From Glomus cerebriforme (Eukaryota > Glomeromycota > Glomeromycetes > Glomerales > Glomeraceae): a stretch of DNA of 64,000 nt. This document shows, piece by piece, positions 1 through 11,553 of this stretch. Made by a program: the position numbers and the translations under genes. Each line of letters opens with the position of its first letter. The first letter of the stretch is position 1. Below the pieces are notes generated by a model. It saw only the letters and a list, made by a program, of their open reading frames with translations. It made no database searches and had not been told where the DNA came from. The stretch is taken from contig QKYT01000076.1 in the NCBI GenBank assembly GCA_003550305.1, forward strand, positions 211,220 to 275,219, given 5' to 3'.

Positions 1-1464
1 TGCAACTTTTGAGGAACTAGAACTTTGTGTCGTGGTGGCAGGTTTTACTACACCAAAAGCAGATGTTGCTGTAACTTTTGAGGAACTAGTAGAACTTTGT
101 GTTGTGGCAGTACCAAAAGGACTAAAACTTGGTGTTGTGATGCCACCAAAAGGATTAAAACTTTGTGTTGTGGTGGCAGGTTTTATTGTGCCAAAATCAC
201 CAAAAACAGGTGTTGTTGTGGCGGATTGTGTTATTCCAAAACCAATTTGTGATTTACTAGACGTACCAGATCCTACAGTTACAGGTTTCCATTCTACACG
301 TTTTTTCCATGCTAAAGGATTATATCCACCAATAACTTTTCTTGTACCAGCTATTCTCATTACAACTAAAGTATTATGTTTGTTAAGACATTTTGAACGA
401 AATATTTCACTGTTAAATCCGTCCTGACTTCCACGTATTAATAGTTTGAATTCATAAGGAATTTCAGAAAATCTAAATGATTTGATTGATTTATTTATCC
501 AAGTTGCAATTGTTGCAGCTTCCATTGATGTTATTACCGTAGAATTAATAACTCCAATTCTTGGCGATAAACTATATTCCGGGTTTAAAACGCGGGATGT
601 CAAATGATATTGAATTATTTCTTCCTTTATTTTTTCCGGAATAATTCTTTCGTACGGTCGAACTTCATAATAATAATCGATTGATGAGATATTTGTGAAT
701 CTAATTAAAGGGAGAAATGGTTCCAAAGCCGATTTCAAAACTTTAAAATCTTCTTCGTTCCAATCAATTAATAATTTCGAATTCTTCACGTATTCTTTTC
801 CCCATAAAATTAATTTTCTCCAAACATCAATTTCGCTCACTACTAAATCCTTCCTTTTAATTAAATTAATTAAAAGATCTTTATCTATTCTAATAAAATC
901 TTTCGTATGAAATAATATATCGGGTTTTTCTTGAATAATTTTATCGAAATATTGACGTAATTTTTGAAGCTCGTTATGTTTTAAAGAAATCCTGTAAATA
1001 TAAAAAAAATTTGTCTGTACCCATTCTTCATGAGAAAATAAAAGGATATCTTGTAAAAAATCCAACATTTCATTAATTTTTAATTCGTTCATTGCTATTA
1101 ATAAATCAAAAGCATCTTTTCCTGATAATGAATTAAGAGCCACTTCACCACAATAAAGGTATTTTAATATTATATCAAAAATAAATGGAGAAATATTTGG
1201 TACATTTATAACAATATTGTCTGTATCCTTCCTTTTGATATCAGATAGAGTCGTTTTAAACCAAGGACATTGTGCGCTAAGTATTAACGAATGTGCTTTA
1301 AATATGTTATCATCATCGTTATCATTATTTGTATCATTCGTATTAACATCTTTTATATCTTTTTCACCAACAATGATGGTTACATCTCCGTCAATTTTTG
1401 CTTGATCAAAAAGGATTCTATAATTAGAAGATAAAATGTTAAAGAAACTATGAGCGAAAGCCAT
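1..1464 (-). CDS. BTB-BACK-TLDc protein with FG-repeat insertion or tail (partial)
   Basis: The frame is open from the ATG at 1464-1462 to the window edge (488 codons), so the C-terminus is missing. Residues about 20-105 form a BTB/POZ domain (FKAHSLILSAQCPWF, then FDIILKYLYCGEV). A BACK-like helical region follows at about 120-290, then a TLDc domain from about 309 with IPYEFKLLIRGSQDGFN and VIGGYNPLAWKK. BTB-BACK proteins usually act as cullin-3 substrate adaptors, and TLDc domains are linked to oxidative-stress responses and V-ATPase binding; the role here is inferred only from domains. After the GGYNP strand the TLDc fold is interrupted by about 90 residues rich in Thr, Ser and Gln, with several FG dipeptides and two copies of KPATTTQS. 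Unlike the other three BTB-TLDc genes in this window, it has no intron at the ILK/YLY junction. Its closest relative here is the gene at 44223-45811. Confidence 0.85.
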   Translation of the reverse strand, partial: MAFAHSFFNILSSNYRILFDQAKIDGDVTIIVGEKDIKDVNTNDTNNDNDDDNIFKAHSLILSAQCPWFKTTLSDIKRKDTDNIVINVPNISPFIFDIILKYLYCGEVALNSLSGKDAFDLLIAMNELKINEMLDFLQDILLFSHEEWVQTNFFYIYRISLKHNELQKLRQYFDKIIQEKPDILFHTKDFIRIDKDLLINLIKRKDLVVSEIDVWRKLILWGKEYVKNSKLLIDWNEEDFKVLKSALEPFLPLIRFTNISSIDYYYEVRPYERIIPEKIKEEIIQYHLTSRVLNPEYSLSPRIGVINSTVITSMEAATIATWINKSIKSFRFSEIPYEFKLLIRGSQDGFNSEIFRSKCLNKHNTLVVMRIAGTRKVIGGYNPLAWKKRVEWKPVTVGSGTSSKSQIGFGITQSATTTPVFGDFGTIKPATTTQSFNPFGGITTPSFSPFGTATTQSSTSSSKVTATSAFGVVKPATTTQSSSSSKVA

Positions 1465-2040
1465 TTTTTTTAAGGGGGGGAGAAAAAAAGAAATTAGGCT
1501 TATGGTTTTATTGTAAATAAAAATGGTTTTATATAAAACACTTGTTAATTGTTTCCTGATTAAGTATATAACCAGTTTTCTCAAAAAGTATGATCTTCAT
1601 ATACTGTATGGTTGTTACAAATTTTATTGCAAAGAGAGAACAAAGAGGAATGAAGCAAAAATCGTTTAATTAAAGTTAAGATCTGCGTTTTGATTATGAG
1701 ACAGAGAAAATCAAGTGTGCAAAACACAAAGAATAATTTTTCCGAAGTTAAATTAACATCAATGCGTTCAATGAAATCGTCGAACAGTTTCAAGGCGTGG
1801 CGAACGTCATTGAAGTAATAAGCGCGTACGACATGTCTAATTTGACCCAGCAAATAATAAAAATAAATGTATGCGGGTTAAGTTAATAAATAATAATTAA
1901 ATCCAGTTTTTTATTAGGCGCAGCAAATTTGCCTTGGCACCTGACTGGCGACTATCATTTGTGCAACATAAAAGTATATAAAAATACGGTATAATCAAAA
2001 ATAAACTTTTCAAATTCTAAAATTCTATTTCTAGTTCATC
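1465..2040. other. divergent intergenic region
   Basis: This gap lies between the divergently transcribed BTB-TLDc gene and ALG3 and probably holds both promoters. A 90-codon minus-strand frame exists inside it (1581-1853) but shows no recognisable domain. No repeat or RNA gene was seen. Confidence 0.5.
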
Positions 2041-3636
2041 ATGGAATCACAAACTCAAGGGGAGGGCGAGACTTCTTCTCAAATAGAAATATCAAAGCCA
2101 TTTTACCTAAAATCGATCACCTTGATTAATAAATTACTTTTTGATCAATCATTTTTTTGGTATACAGCTACTTGTATTCTCATAGGGGAGGCAATATTAA
2201 ACATATTTATTATAAAATATGTGTCATGTAAGTAAATTTTAATTTATATTTAATATAGACATTTTTTTAAAAAATATATATAAACATTAAACTTTTTTTA
2301 GATACGGAAATTGATTGGAAAGCATATATGCAAGAAGTCTCTGGATTTCTAAACGGGGAAAGAGATTATATGAAATTACGCGGAGACACGGGGCCATTAG
2401 TTTATCCAGCTGGATTTGTTTATATATATTCTGTCCTTTATTATTTTACATCAGAAGGTGTAAATATTCAAAGAGGGCAATATATATTTGCAATTCTTTA
2501 TTTGGGGACACAATATGTTATATTTAAAATTTATCAATCATCTCGTAAAATTCCACCTTATGTACTAATATTTTTAAGTTTATCAAAAAGGATTCATTCT
2601 ATTTACGTCTTGAGATTATTTAATGATTGTTTTGCTATGGTTTTTCTTTATTCATGTATTTGGGCCATGATTAATCGAAAATGGACATTAAGTTGTATTC
2701 TTTACAGGTATTTTATTTTTATTAATATATATCAATGTCTAAATTATGTTAATAAAGTTTTTATATGTTATTTTCATAGTTTTGCCCTGTCAATCAAAAT
2801 GAATGTCTTACTTTTCTTCCCCGCAGTTGGTTTAATCCTATTTAAATCATTAGGAGCTTGGAAAACTTTATTCAATCTTATACTTATAAAACTCATTCAA
2901 ATTATTTTGGCGTTACCATTTTTAATGGAACATCCAAAATCTTATTTTGCACGTGCTTTTGAATTTTCTCGTGTATTTATTTATAAATGGACTGTGAACT
3001 GGAAATTTTTGGATGAAGAAACTTTTATTAGTGGCGAATTTGCTAAAATACTTTTATTCGGGCATGTATTTGTCTTGATGGGTTTCTTATTTAAAAGATG
3101 GTGTAGGTAAGTATCGGTAATTTTTTTTCACTTGAGAAATATACTATGATTGATGTATTAACATTTGATTTCCTTGTTTAGATCCGATAATGGGGTATTT
3201 AATTTACTTTATAATGGGCTATTCGGAAATATAAAAGAAACATCTAAAAGTGTTACAGCTGATCGTATGTATAAATTCTTTTAGATTAACAAAAATTTTT
3301 TCTTTTTTCTTTTTTCTTTAATTATTAATATACATTTATTATTTAGATATTGTAACATTGATGTTGACAAGCAATTTTATTGGAATAGTATTATCAAGAA
3401 CATTACATTATCAATTTTATTCCTGGTATTTTCATGGATTACCTTTCTTATTATGGCATTGTACAAAACTACCAATATTTTTGAGATGTTTAACATTAGC
3501 TGTGATTGAATATTGTTGGAATGTTTATCCTTCTACGATGGAAAGTTCTTTAACATTGTTATTATGTCATTTGATTGTATTGATTAATTTATGGATTGGA
3601 GATGCTGAAGGTGAAAGAGTTAAAAAACGAGAATAA
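2041..3636 (+). CDS. ALG3: Dol-P-Man:Man5GlcNAc2-PP-Dol alpha-1,3-mannosyltransferase
   Basis: This gene encodes the ER-membrane enzyme that adds the first lumenal alpha-1,3-mannose to Man5GlcNAc2-PP-dolichol during N-glycan precursor assembly, using dolichol-phosphate-mannose. The hand-built model has five exons: 2041-2227, 2302-2707, 2780-3106, 3182-3264 and 3347-3636. Joined, they give 430 residues, close to the 430-460 usual for the family. Diagnostic stretches are [11 protein letters not shown] and [20 protein letters not shown] (residues about 65-99), [19 protein letters not shown], and a C-terminal [20 protein letters not shown]. Several hydrophobic segments fit a polytopic membrane protein. 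Intron 2 (2708-2779) is 72 nt, a multiple of three without a stop, so its retention would stay in frame. Synteny is uninformative. The identification is firm; individual splice sites are predictions. Confidence 0.95.
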
Positions 3637-4220
3637 CATAATTCAATTTTAGGTAAATGACACATTCAGATTTAGAACTTGGTCAGCGGATTAGCTTGAA
3701 ATTTTCGAATTTTTTTTTTTTTTAAAAAAAAATAAACCACTAGTATTAAATATTATTCTTTATTTGTAAATAGATTGTGATTCAGAGAAAATATGTTCAT
3801 TTATAATAAAAAATTTTTATTGTACATTAAATATTTATTTATTAAAAAGTTCTTGCAAAATAATTTTTATTTATCCTTTAATAAACAAAATTTATATGTT
3901 GTGCGTCAGGTGTCGATTTGTGTCACTGATAGCTGACGCGCGTCAGATGACTAATGCTGGCCAAACCTTCTTAGAGCATTATAAAGATCAATCAGATACA
4001 TAATGCGGGAACTATTGAAATTTTTCTATATTGAATTTTACTTTTTTTACGCACTGTACTAGGCCTTAGTATTTTTTTGCAAATAAAATTCTTTTTTACA
4101 TTTGCCTCACATATGCTAGTTTGTACCAATAATATTTTAAAAAAATTCTATATAAGCCATCTTCCCTAGCGTTCCCCCCAAAAAAAGCACTAGTCACGTG
4201 ATCATAAAATACCTGTCACC
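3637..4220. other. intergenic, low complexity
   Basis: This is the ALG3 3' region. It has a T14/A9-type palindromic homopolymer tract near 3713-3735, then AT-rich sequence with a few short CGTCA/TGACG motifs at 3905-3950. No gene was seen. Confidence 0.5.
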
Positions 4221-4522
4221 GCACGAACTAAATGTGTGACAGTTACGCCGGATATATTGTACTTTTTTACAAAATGTTCAGTACATGAGCTGCAACAATT
4301 TTTTTACAAAAAATTTATTTTCTCAAAAAAAAAGACTTTAATAAACTATTTTTACATTCTGAAATTATGTTTAGGAGTGTATTTTTGGTCACTCTGCAAG
4401 TTTACTTAGAGTGACAAAGAAGATTTTTGTTGTAAATTTTGACATACGTGTTTTTTTAAAAACATGCGCCACACACATCAAACAGTATAATCGGCGTAAC
4501 CTGTCACACATTTAGGCCGTGC
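4221..4522. repeat. short terminal-inverted-repeat element (MITE-like)
   Basis: The left end at 4221-4250 (core CTAAATGTGTGACAGTTACG) is matched in inverse by 4492-4522, where the core reads CGTAACCTGTCACACATTTAG. The arms are about 30 bp, with one small gap and a few mismatches, and enclose about 240 bp of non-coding AT-rich DNA. No open frame exists inside. The size and ends fit a non-autonomous DNA transposon. Target-site duplications were not obvious. Confidence 0.55.
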
Positions 4523-4755
4523 CTTATCACTGGCGTGACGCATGGCCGGTTTCCAAAATTACTATTTATCTAAGTGACGAATTTTTTTGTGTGAAAAAAA
4601 TTATTTGTCACGCTCTATTCATCACAGGTGTTTCACATGCTTATGCATATTTAATTAATAAATTTCACGTGCCAGTGCTTTTTCTTGGGATAATGCTAAG
4701 TTAGTTTATATAAGCCATTATATCTATCATTTTATTCTGTCTTGTCGAAGAAAAT

Positions 4756-5061
4756 ATGACCACAACCATTTTTAAAGTTGATATTAAGAAAAACAAGTCT
4801 ATTAGCAGACTCAAGGACATTATTAAGGTAAAAAAAAAAGTACCAGAGTTTGATAATTTTTCTGCAGACAAGATTAAACTTTGGAAAGCAGAAATTTCTG
4901 GCAATTATATCAATCTCTTAAGCAATTTCTTACTTCAAAATAACAATGAGCTGTTAGCAATAAAAAAGACTTTAAAATACTTTCCTGACCTGCCAGTTGA
5001 AGAATATAATTATGTCTTAGTTGAATCACTTGTATTAATAGCTACTTTAAGCCATGAATAG
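4756..5061 (+). CDS. solo Crinkler-type (CRN) N-terminal domain protein
   Basis: The 101-residue single-exon frame matches the ubiquitin-like N-terminal domain of Crinkler-family proteins. A basic SISRLKDIIKVKKKVPEF segment is followed by FSADKIKLWKAEI, then an acidic stretch, and the frame ends after FPDLPVEEYNYVLVES. In the family this domain heads a larger protein whose variable C-terminal effector or NTPase/nuclease-like domain follows. Here the frame stops right after the header, and no continuation in any frame was recognised before the transposon-rich region at 5.1 kb. It may be a stand-alone header protein, a truncated gene, or a gene whose later exons I could not find. CRN proteins occur in oomycetes and many fungi including Glomeromycota; no secretion signal is visible. 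It sits at the edge of a repeat-rich tract, where recombination could have removed the C-terminus. Confidence 0.65.
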   Translation: MTTTIFKVDIKKNKSISRLKDIIKVKKKVPEFDNFSADKIKLWKAEISGNYINLLSNFLLQNNNELLAIKKTLKYFPDLPVEEYNYVLVESLVLIATLSHE

Positions 5062-6670
5062 GAATTACTTAATTATATCATCTTGTTAAAAGAATCACAA
5101 TCCTTTTATTGAGATGAATTGAATAGTATAAATATCATTTTTTTAACATCAATATTGATAAAGATATAACTACATAAACATTTAATAATTTTTGGAAATG
5201 AAACATGATCCAATGATTAGATTTTAATGAATATTATATCAATCAATTCGTTTTTATGAAAGGATTTAAATGATGGTAAAATTATTATTCTAGCATCAAT
5301 ATTGGTAGAGTTATGATTTAATAAAGTTTATAATAATATATAATTTCAACCAAAATTGCAAAATCAAATCTTAATCTTTGCAATTGTTCGCAATATCACA
5401 AATCACAATTATTCTTTAATTGTCTATTTGTGAACCCATTCTTACATTAAGTAAGTGTGAAGTTCCAAATAATTTATTACAGTTTCAAATTCTAGTAATT
5501 TGTAATCATTTTCAAGAGACTCTAAATAAAGAGTTTACTCTAGTTAATAATGAAAATACACAACATATTTTTTTTCATAATTATCCTTTCAACTCATATA
5601 TTTATACTATTAGAAAATTTGGTAGCAAAAATTATTTCCAATCATATAAAATTATATCTCTTAAATAATATCCTACAAAAGTAATTTATACTAGAAAGAA
5701 AAGAAAATAAATTATAAGATTTTTAATAATTATTAAATAGAAATAACATTAAGTGAACTAACAGTTTTATATAAAATACAGTATCAATTTTCACATAAAA
5801 TTGCAGTTAAATATATTATTGAATGGATGGATAAAAATGATCAAATAAAGTTATCATTAATTAGAGTCACAATTCTTTATTTTTAAAAGTAAGTTTAACA
5901 AATTTTATATTTAATTTAATAATTAAATTATGAGTTTATTGTATTTAATTTTATTTTATTATAAGAAATATGTAATAAGTACAATTTATGAGTTGTTAGC
6001 ATAAATCACAAACAATATTTTATAAATTTACATCATAATTACAAAAAAATAAATATATTACTATGGTTGGAAAGAAAATTGTAACACAAACTTTAATAAT
6101 TTTTATAGAAAATAAATTTATCTCATCATCTGAAAAATTATAGCAATAATTAAAAGTTTTTAAAATTAATAATAAAATTGTAGAATTACATTTCTATTTT
6201 AATAATATTACTGATTTGCAATATTTAGATTCAATTATCTATATTTATAATAAAATATTAATTTTCATGATAGTTATTACAGATTAGCCAAAATTATTTC
6301 AAATTTAATAAGAAAATATGTAATTGAAAAATACCATAATGAAATTACAAATATAATGAAAGCTTTTATTTTAATCAAATTATTTAACATTTATAGCATT
6401 AATTTTGATTAGAGCTTTTCACCAGATTATTCTATAAATAATTTAGAATAACCTATTAAGAAATATTAAAATTTGAATATCTTATGATATTAGAAAATAA
6501 TGATCCAGATAAATTATTCTAGGATATTTAGATTATTTTAGGATAAAATATAATGAAATTACATGCCACATATTAACATCACTTTGCAAATTTAAAATAT
6601 AATTTTATAAGCAACTTTTGAAAAAACTTTATTTATATAATATTAAAATTTCATTCTACATTAATCATAT
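5062..6670. other. AT-rich gene-poor stretch
   Basis: No intact frame longer than about 80 codons and no recognisable domain was found. Stops are dense in all frames. It may contain relics too decayed to name. Confidence 0.4.
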
Positions 6671-6679
6671 TTTTACATA

Positions 6680-8850
6680 TGTCATTATTGAACATTCTAT
6701 ACCATTTCTTTTTAAAAAAATTAATACTTTAAATAAATCCTCTTTTATGCTTATTTTTTTTGCAAATATTATCAATCCAACATCACTAAAAACCCATTCA
6801 TATACTCCTGAAGTAAATTAAATAGATAAATATTTACATGCTATTTCAGCTACTACTAGAATTGATTTTTATTTACTTTTCAATATTTTAAAAGATTTTA
6901 ATCATTTTGAATTTGTGTCATAATTAAATATCTTTCAATTTGATTCTCTTCAAATTCTGTATTATCATTAAAGTGATTAGACTCATCATTTGAAAATAAA
7001 CTCTTTTTATAAACTTGTGCTTTTAATATTTTTTATGACTGCCTTGGTTTTGACTAACATAATTCTTGTTGATTATTTTTTATTGATTTATAAACCTTCT
7101 GAAGTCTAGTTTTGGCTAATTCTTTTTGATTATTATTCACAAATATTATTTTTTTTTACATGGATTTAATAATGATGCAACTAAAACTTCTTTTTCAATT
7201 ATTTCATAGTATTTCTCAAGTGTTTTATAGAGATTTGCCTTAACATTATTTAAGAGATCAAAGGTATTTACTGGTATGTTGATTTTGATTTTTTGCCTAG
7301 CTTTAGATTCATCATCTTCATCATCTTTTTCAAATTGATGCTCTTTAAATGCATTATTATTTGTATTCAAATCTAAATCAATTTCATCTTGCTAAGTTGT
7401 TAGCCAAAATCTATTTTTAAGTTTAGTAATATCTGGATGTATATAACTAATTGTTGCATATTTAGTATCTTCTAATTTTTCTGTTAACTTAGTAAATAAT
7501 CCTAAAATTTCAAGAAAATTTTTTATAACATCCTATTTCTTATCATTAAGATTAATTTTTTTTAATCTTTTTGCATCTTCTTTTACATCTTGATCTTTAC
7601 TTGTATTTAATGATGAAATTACAATATCAATATATGGTTATTAAATGATTAACCTTTCCCAAGCTATATATGTACTTAACCAACATATTTCAACATCTGT
7701 TATTGCTTTATAAAAAACTGAATGTAAATTACTTTTTTTCAGATTCTCATCAGAATTTTTTTGTGCATCAATAAGATGTTCATTTTGTTTTGATGATATA
7801 AAAAAATTGATTAATCTTTAGCACGTACAATTAGAATTTCAGCTGTAAGCAATCCCTTTCCAATAACTAATTGAATTGTATATACAGTGTATAATAATTT
7901 TTGTAATCAAGAAATCCATTTTAAACAATTCTTCATATTTGATGTATTATCAGTAGTACAAAAAAGACTTTGTTTTGCAATTTTTATTTAAAGATAATTT
8001 TTTTCAATACTTTTTAAAGAGCTTTTTCAGTATGTGAATATAGTATATATTGAATTGCTAAAGTAATTTCTTTCATTTTAAAATTAGGTGTAATAAAATA
8101 ATATATAAATAATACCAAGAAATCCTTGTTTATTATGAGAAGTCTAAAGATTATATGTAAATAAAACTGAGCTTGCATTTTCTTGAATATATTGTGTAAG
8201 CTAATTTTTTGTAAAATTAAATACTTCAAAAATTTTTTTTTTAAATTCTTTACTACTTAAAAGCTCAAAGTTTTCATTTAATACATAAATAAATTGATAA
8301 AAAGTAGGAGACTTTAAGAGATAAAGCAATTGACAATCTAAAACAAGCTATTCATAAAGAAGATTTTCCAAATATTTTTAATGTTCAGAAGTCATTTGTA
8401 AGGGTGAATCAGATGAAATGGTAAAATGATCAATTTTGATTTATTTTAAAGGTGATATAGTTAGAGGTTTAGTATGTTCAAAAATTTTGTATTTTCTATT
8501 TAAATGACTAATAATATTGCCAATTAGATCTGAGATTTCAATTTCAATAGTATAATTTTCACTATTATGACTAAGTTTTGATTACACTTAAAGATAGATT
8601 TTTTTTGGATCAGTTAAATGAGTTTTTTATTCATCCCAATAATATATCCAACTACAAATTTTTGATCCTCCCTTGCCCTTATTTGAATATTTGATAGACC
8701 AGATTTTTCTTTATTAAGTAATATATTAAAAGCATTTTCATTTTGCCTTTATACATTTGAACTATCTTTATGATCATGCAAAGGGTTTTCTATATCAACT
8801 TGAGACTATGCATATTTTCTATAAATTGTATTTTCATTTGACATATTTGG
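6680..8850 (-). pseudogene. decayed hAT-family transposase
   Basis: Reading the minus strand from about 8850 to 6680 gives a broken but continuous hAT transposase. An N-terminal zinc-finger-like region near 8550-8700 is only weakly visible. After it come FLGIIYI near 8100 (the catalytic-core region that usually carries WTS..FLG), TTDNTSNMKNCLKW (near 7920-7950), a segment ending in TIQLVIGKGLLTAEILIVRAK (about 7820-7885), LYKTLEKYYEIIEKEVLVASLLNPCKKK (7146-7240), IERYL (about 6915-6930), and the C-terminal dimerisation block SGVYEWVFSDVGLIIF near 6760-6815. These are the family motifs in the right order. Many in-frame stops and frame changes interrupt it, so it is not functional. No terminal inverted repeats were identified at its edges. 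Confidence 0.8.
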
Positions 8851-10037
8851 ATAAAATTTTAATGTAATAAAGAAAATAATCTTTTATTAAAGTTCTTTAA
8901 ATAAAGAAAAAAGAAACAAGATGTATCTTTATAAAAAAAAGGGGTAAAGTAGCTTAATTAAAATTAGCAATCATTTTCTAAATCTAAAATCTAAATTTAC
9001 TATTATTCATAATATTATTAATTAGATTATCTGTAGGAATTCATAGGATTATCTGTTTTATAAATTTCAAATCTAGATATTTATTGAAAAATTAACTGAA
9101 TACATTTAGAATAATAGGATAATCAAATAAATTCTAGAATATTATCTGTTTAAGAAAAGCTTTAATTTTAATGATAATAATGTTAATAAGAATCAACAAG
9201 ATATAAATAGCAAAATAAAACTTAATAATGATGATGTAAATAGCTAGTGATGTATACCAGTTTATTATATTTATAATTAGATATTATAGTTTTTATTTTA
9301 ACAATTTTAATACCTTTTGTTTAAAAGTTAGTGATAAGATTAATATTAAATTAAGTAGAGATAAAGAAATATAGAAAGAAAGTAAAGCATACTTATGATG
9401 TTTACTATATATATTTTTAATGAAGAAAAAGCTATTTTGAATTCTGCTTATCAATACAGATATTTATATATGTTGTCAATTTTTAATTTTATTATATACT
9501 ATTATATAAGTATATTACAGTATATGATTTATTAATATACATTAATATTTGTTAAACAAAGTATTTGTTTATATATAAGGAAAGAATCTTATGATTCTTT
9601 ATTTACTATATTAGCCAAATTTTCATATAATTGAAAACTAATAGATATAAAGATTCAAATAATACAATTTGGCCAGTTAAATTATTTTTTTCAAGTAATT
9701 GAAAATTTGTGGCATTAGTTTTAGGAATCAATGCTATAATATCAAATTACTTTTGCTTATATTATAATTATTATAAAGATAAAAGATATGATATAAATAA
9801 AGTATGGTTAAACTCAAAAAATACATATGGTAAATATATGATTTTGATATAATTTTATTTAGTATAATTAATTAAAAATTAAATTTTATTATAAAATGTA
9901 AAAATATGATACTTTTTTAAGAAATTAATTAAAATAATTAGATAGCAGATGAATTATATTTTATATTGCAAATTTCTGATATATATTTATTTTATGAATT
10001 TGTTAAATAAAAAGATTTTACAAATAATATATAACTA
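8851..10037. other. AT-rich gene-poor stretch
   Basis: No intact gene was seen. The segment probably contains the downstream (reverse transcriptase and beyond) part of the retroelement relic at 10.0-11.1 kb, but I could not recognise catalytic motifs, so this is only a positional guess. Confidence 0.35.
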
Positions 10038-11140
10038 TTAATAATTGCAAAAATAAAAAGACTGCATATTCATTTTGAATTTTACTCTTCTACTATAAAA
10101 TGAAAAATAGGAATAAACATCCTTTATAAATTCTAATAAAAAAAAATATTGAAAGATTTTTAGGTTAAATATCTTTTTGAAAAATAATAAGCTATAAAAG
10201 GATAAGATATTGAATATCTTTAGCATAAATTTATCATTTTTATAAAATAATATGTCAAAAATCTATAATAGATAAGAAAATTGACTAATTTAAAGCTAAT
10301 GCAAAGTAATGAGTTTGTGATTTTTGTTATTCTACTATTGGTAATATTAAATCCCTTTTCTTTGATTTTATTATTTATACTTTTACTGGTATTTTTTTTC
10401 TCTATAATTACTTTTAGTCTTTTACCATTAATTTTCCTAATGCTGATACTACTGTTTATCCATTTGCAATATTAAATCTTATATTTTCTTGTAAAATAGA
10501 TTTTTTTGAATTATGACTGACATAATACAATGACGTAATTTGGCATAATTCATATGTTTTATTAATAAAAATTATAATTAACATAATTGATTTTTCCATG
10601 ATAAAATATTTTAACAATAGCTTTTTAATTTTGCCAGAAAGTATAAAATTTCACTTTATTTTTTTATTTTATTTTAATACTAATTTTTTTTGTAATCCTT
10701 TTATTATTATATTTGTGATTGCTTCACTATTTACTATTACTTTTATAGTTTCTTTTCCAATTTTTACTTTATATTTTACTGACATTATTATTTTTCCTTC
10801 ATTATTTATTTCTTTCATATTTTCTACTGAATGTAATCATTGTTTTCCTACATATTCTCTTTTCAATACTTGATGTAATTTATTTTTTTAATTTTAATTT
10901 TTATTATATACTTGTATTATTATAATATTAAGGATAAATCATATTCTTCTACTATTTGTCTTAATCTATTTAATCCAAAATTTTCTTGTTTTTCTTCTAG
11001 TGATATATATTCATTTGCAAAATATTCTAACTATTCACAATTTTTACATTGATTTTTCATCCTTTTTTCTATATTCATTTTTTCTTTTATGTCATATCTT
11101 TTAATTATTAGTTTTTTTCTTTTTTATTTTTCATTTCACA
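10038..11140 (-). pseudogene. decayed retrotransposon zinc knuckle and aspartic protease
   Basis: On the minus strand, 11048-11007 encodes a zinc knuckle with exact C-x2-C-x4-H-x4-C spacing. Its His and last Cys have become Tyr (CAT/TGT to TAT), and the Gly before the His has become Glu. About 250 bp downstream, 10800-10680 reads VKYKVKIGKETIKVIVNSEA followed by TNIIIKGL. This is the flap-and-active-site layout of retroviral-type aspartic proteases, with the catalytic Asp-Ser-Gly replaced by Asn-Ser-Glu. Further on come NIRFNIANG (about 10458-10490) and LGKLMV, as in Ty3/gypsy proteases. In-frame stops are frequent. The substitutions at key residues are all G-to-A or C-to-T class. It is probably the continuation of the Gag relic at 14.5-16.0 kb, separated by inserted elements. 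Confidence 0.7.
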
Positions 11141-11553
11141 GGTAAAATGATGACAAATTGGGGCTTATTTAGATCATTTTAGGATACCCTAAAATGACCT
11201 AAATGAGTCCAATTTTTTTTTAGTTTTCTTCAGCAGAATACCCGATTGATGACCAAATTTTAGCATAATTCGTGCACATCAAGGTTATCAATCAAATATC
11301 TGCAAGGTTATCAATCGGGTATTTACTTTGTATGCAATCGGATATATATATATACTGTATATAACAATATCACTAATCAAAATAGGACAATTCGGCCTAA
11401 ATTTAACCAAGTCAAATATAGGTTAAATGATGAACTAATCTGTGTTAAATTAAGGTCAATTTTGGTGTAGTTAGGCTGTTAATTACCTTTAATTCAGAAA
11501 GATAATTCAGCCACTATTCATACTTAATTAGATCTTAAAAAAGCTAATATTCA

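Noticed and set aside
32..427. 131-codon plus-strand frame at the left edge
   Set aside because: It is antisense to the TLDc/FG-repeat coding region, which has clear domain homology on the minus strand.
1581..1853. 90-codon minus-strand frame between the BTB-TLDc gene and ALG3
   Set aside because: No domain, no conserved motif and no supporting splice context; it lies in a likely divergent promoter.
4519..4904. Frames of 61 and 67 codons around the Crinkler gene
   Set aside because: The first runs out of the inverted-repeat element; the second is antisense to the CRN domain frame.
6618..6821. 67-codon plus-strand frame
   Set aside because: It overlaps in antisense the C-terminal dimerisation block of the hAT relic.
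9480..9560. Short AT-only repeats resembling a mitochondrial or plasmid segment
   Set aside because: No mitochondrial gene or origin signal is visible; the composition matches the rest of the transposon-rich tract.
10281..10873. Two hydrophobic plus-strand frames that look like membrane proteins
   Set aside because: They are the antisense of the protease relic; AT-rich sequence read in reverse gives Phe/Ile/Leu-rich peptides.
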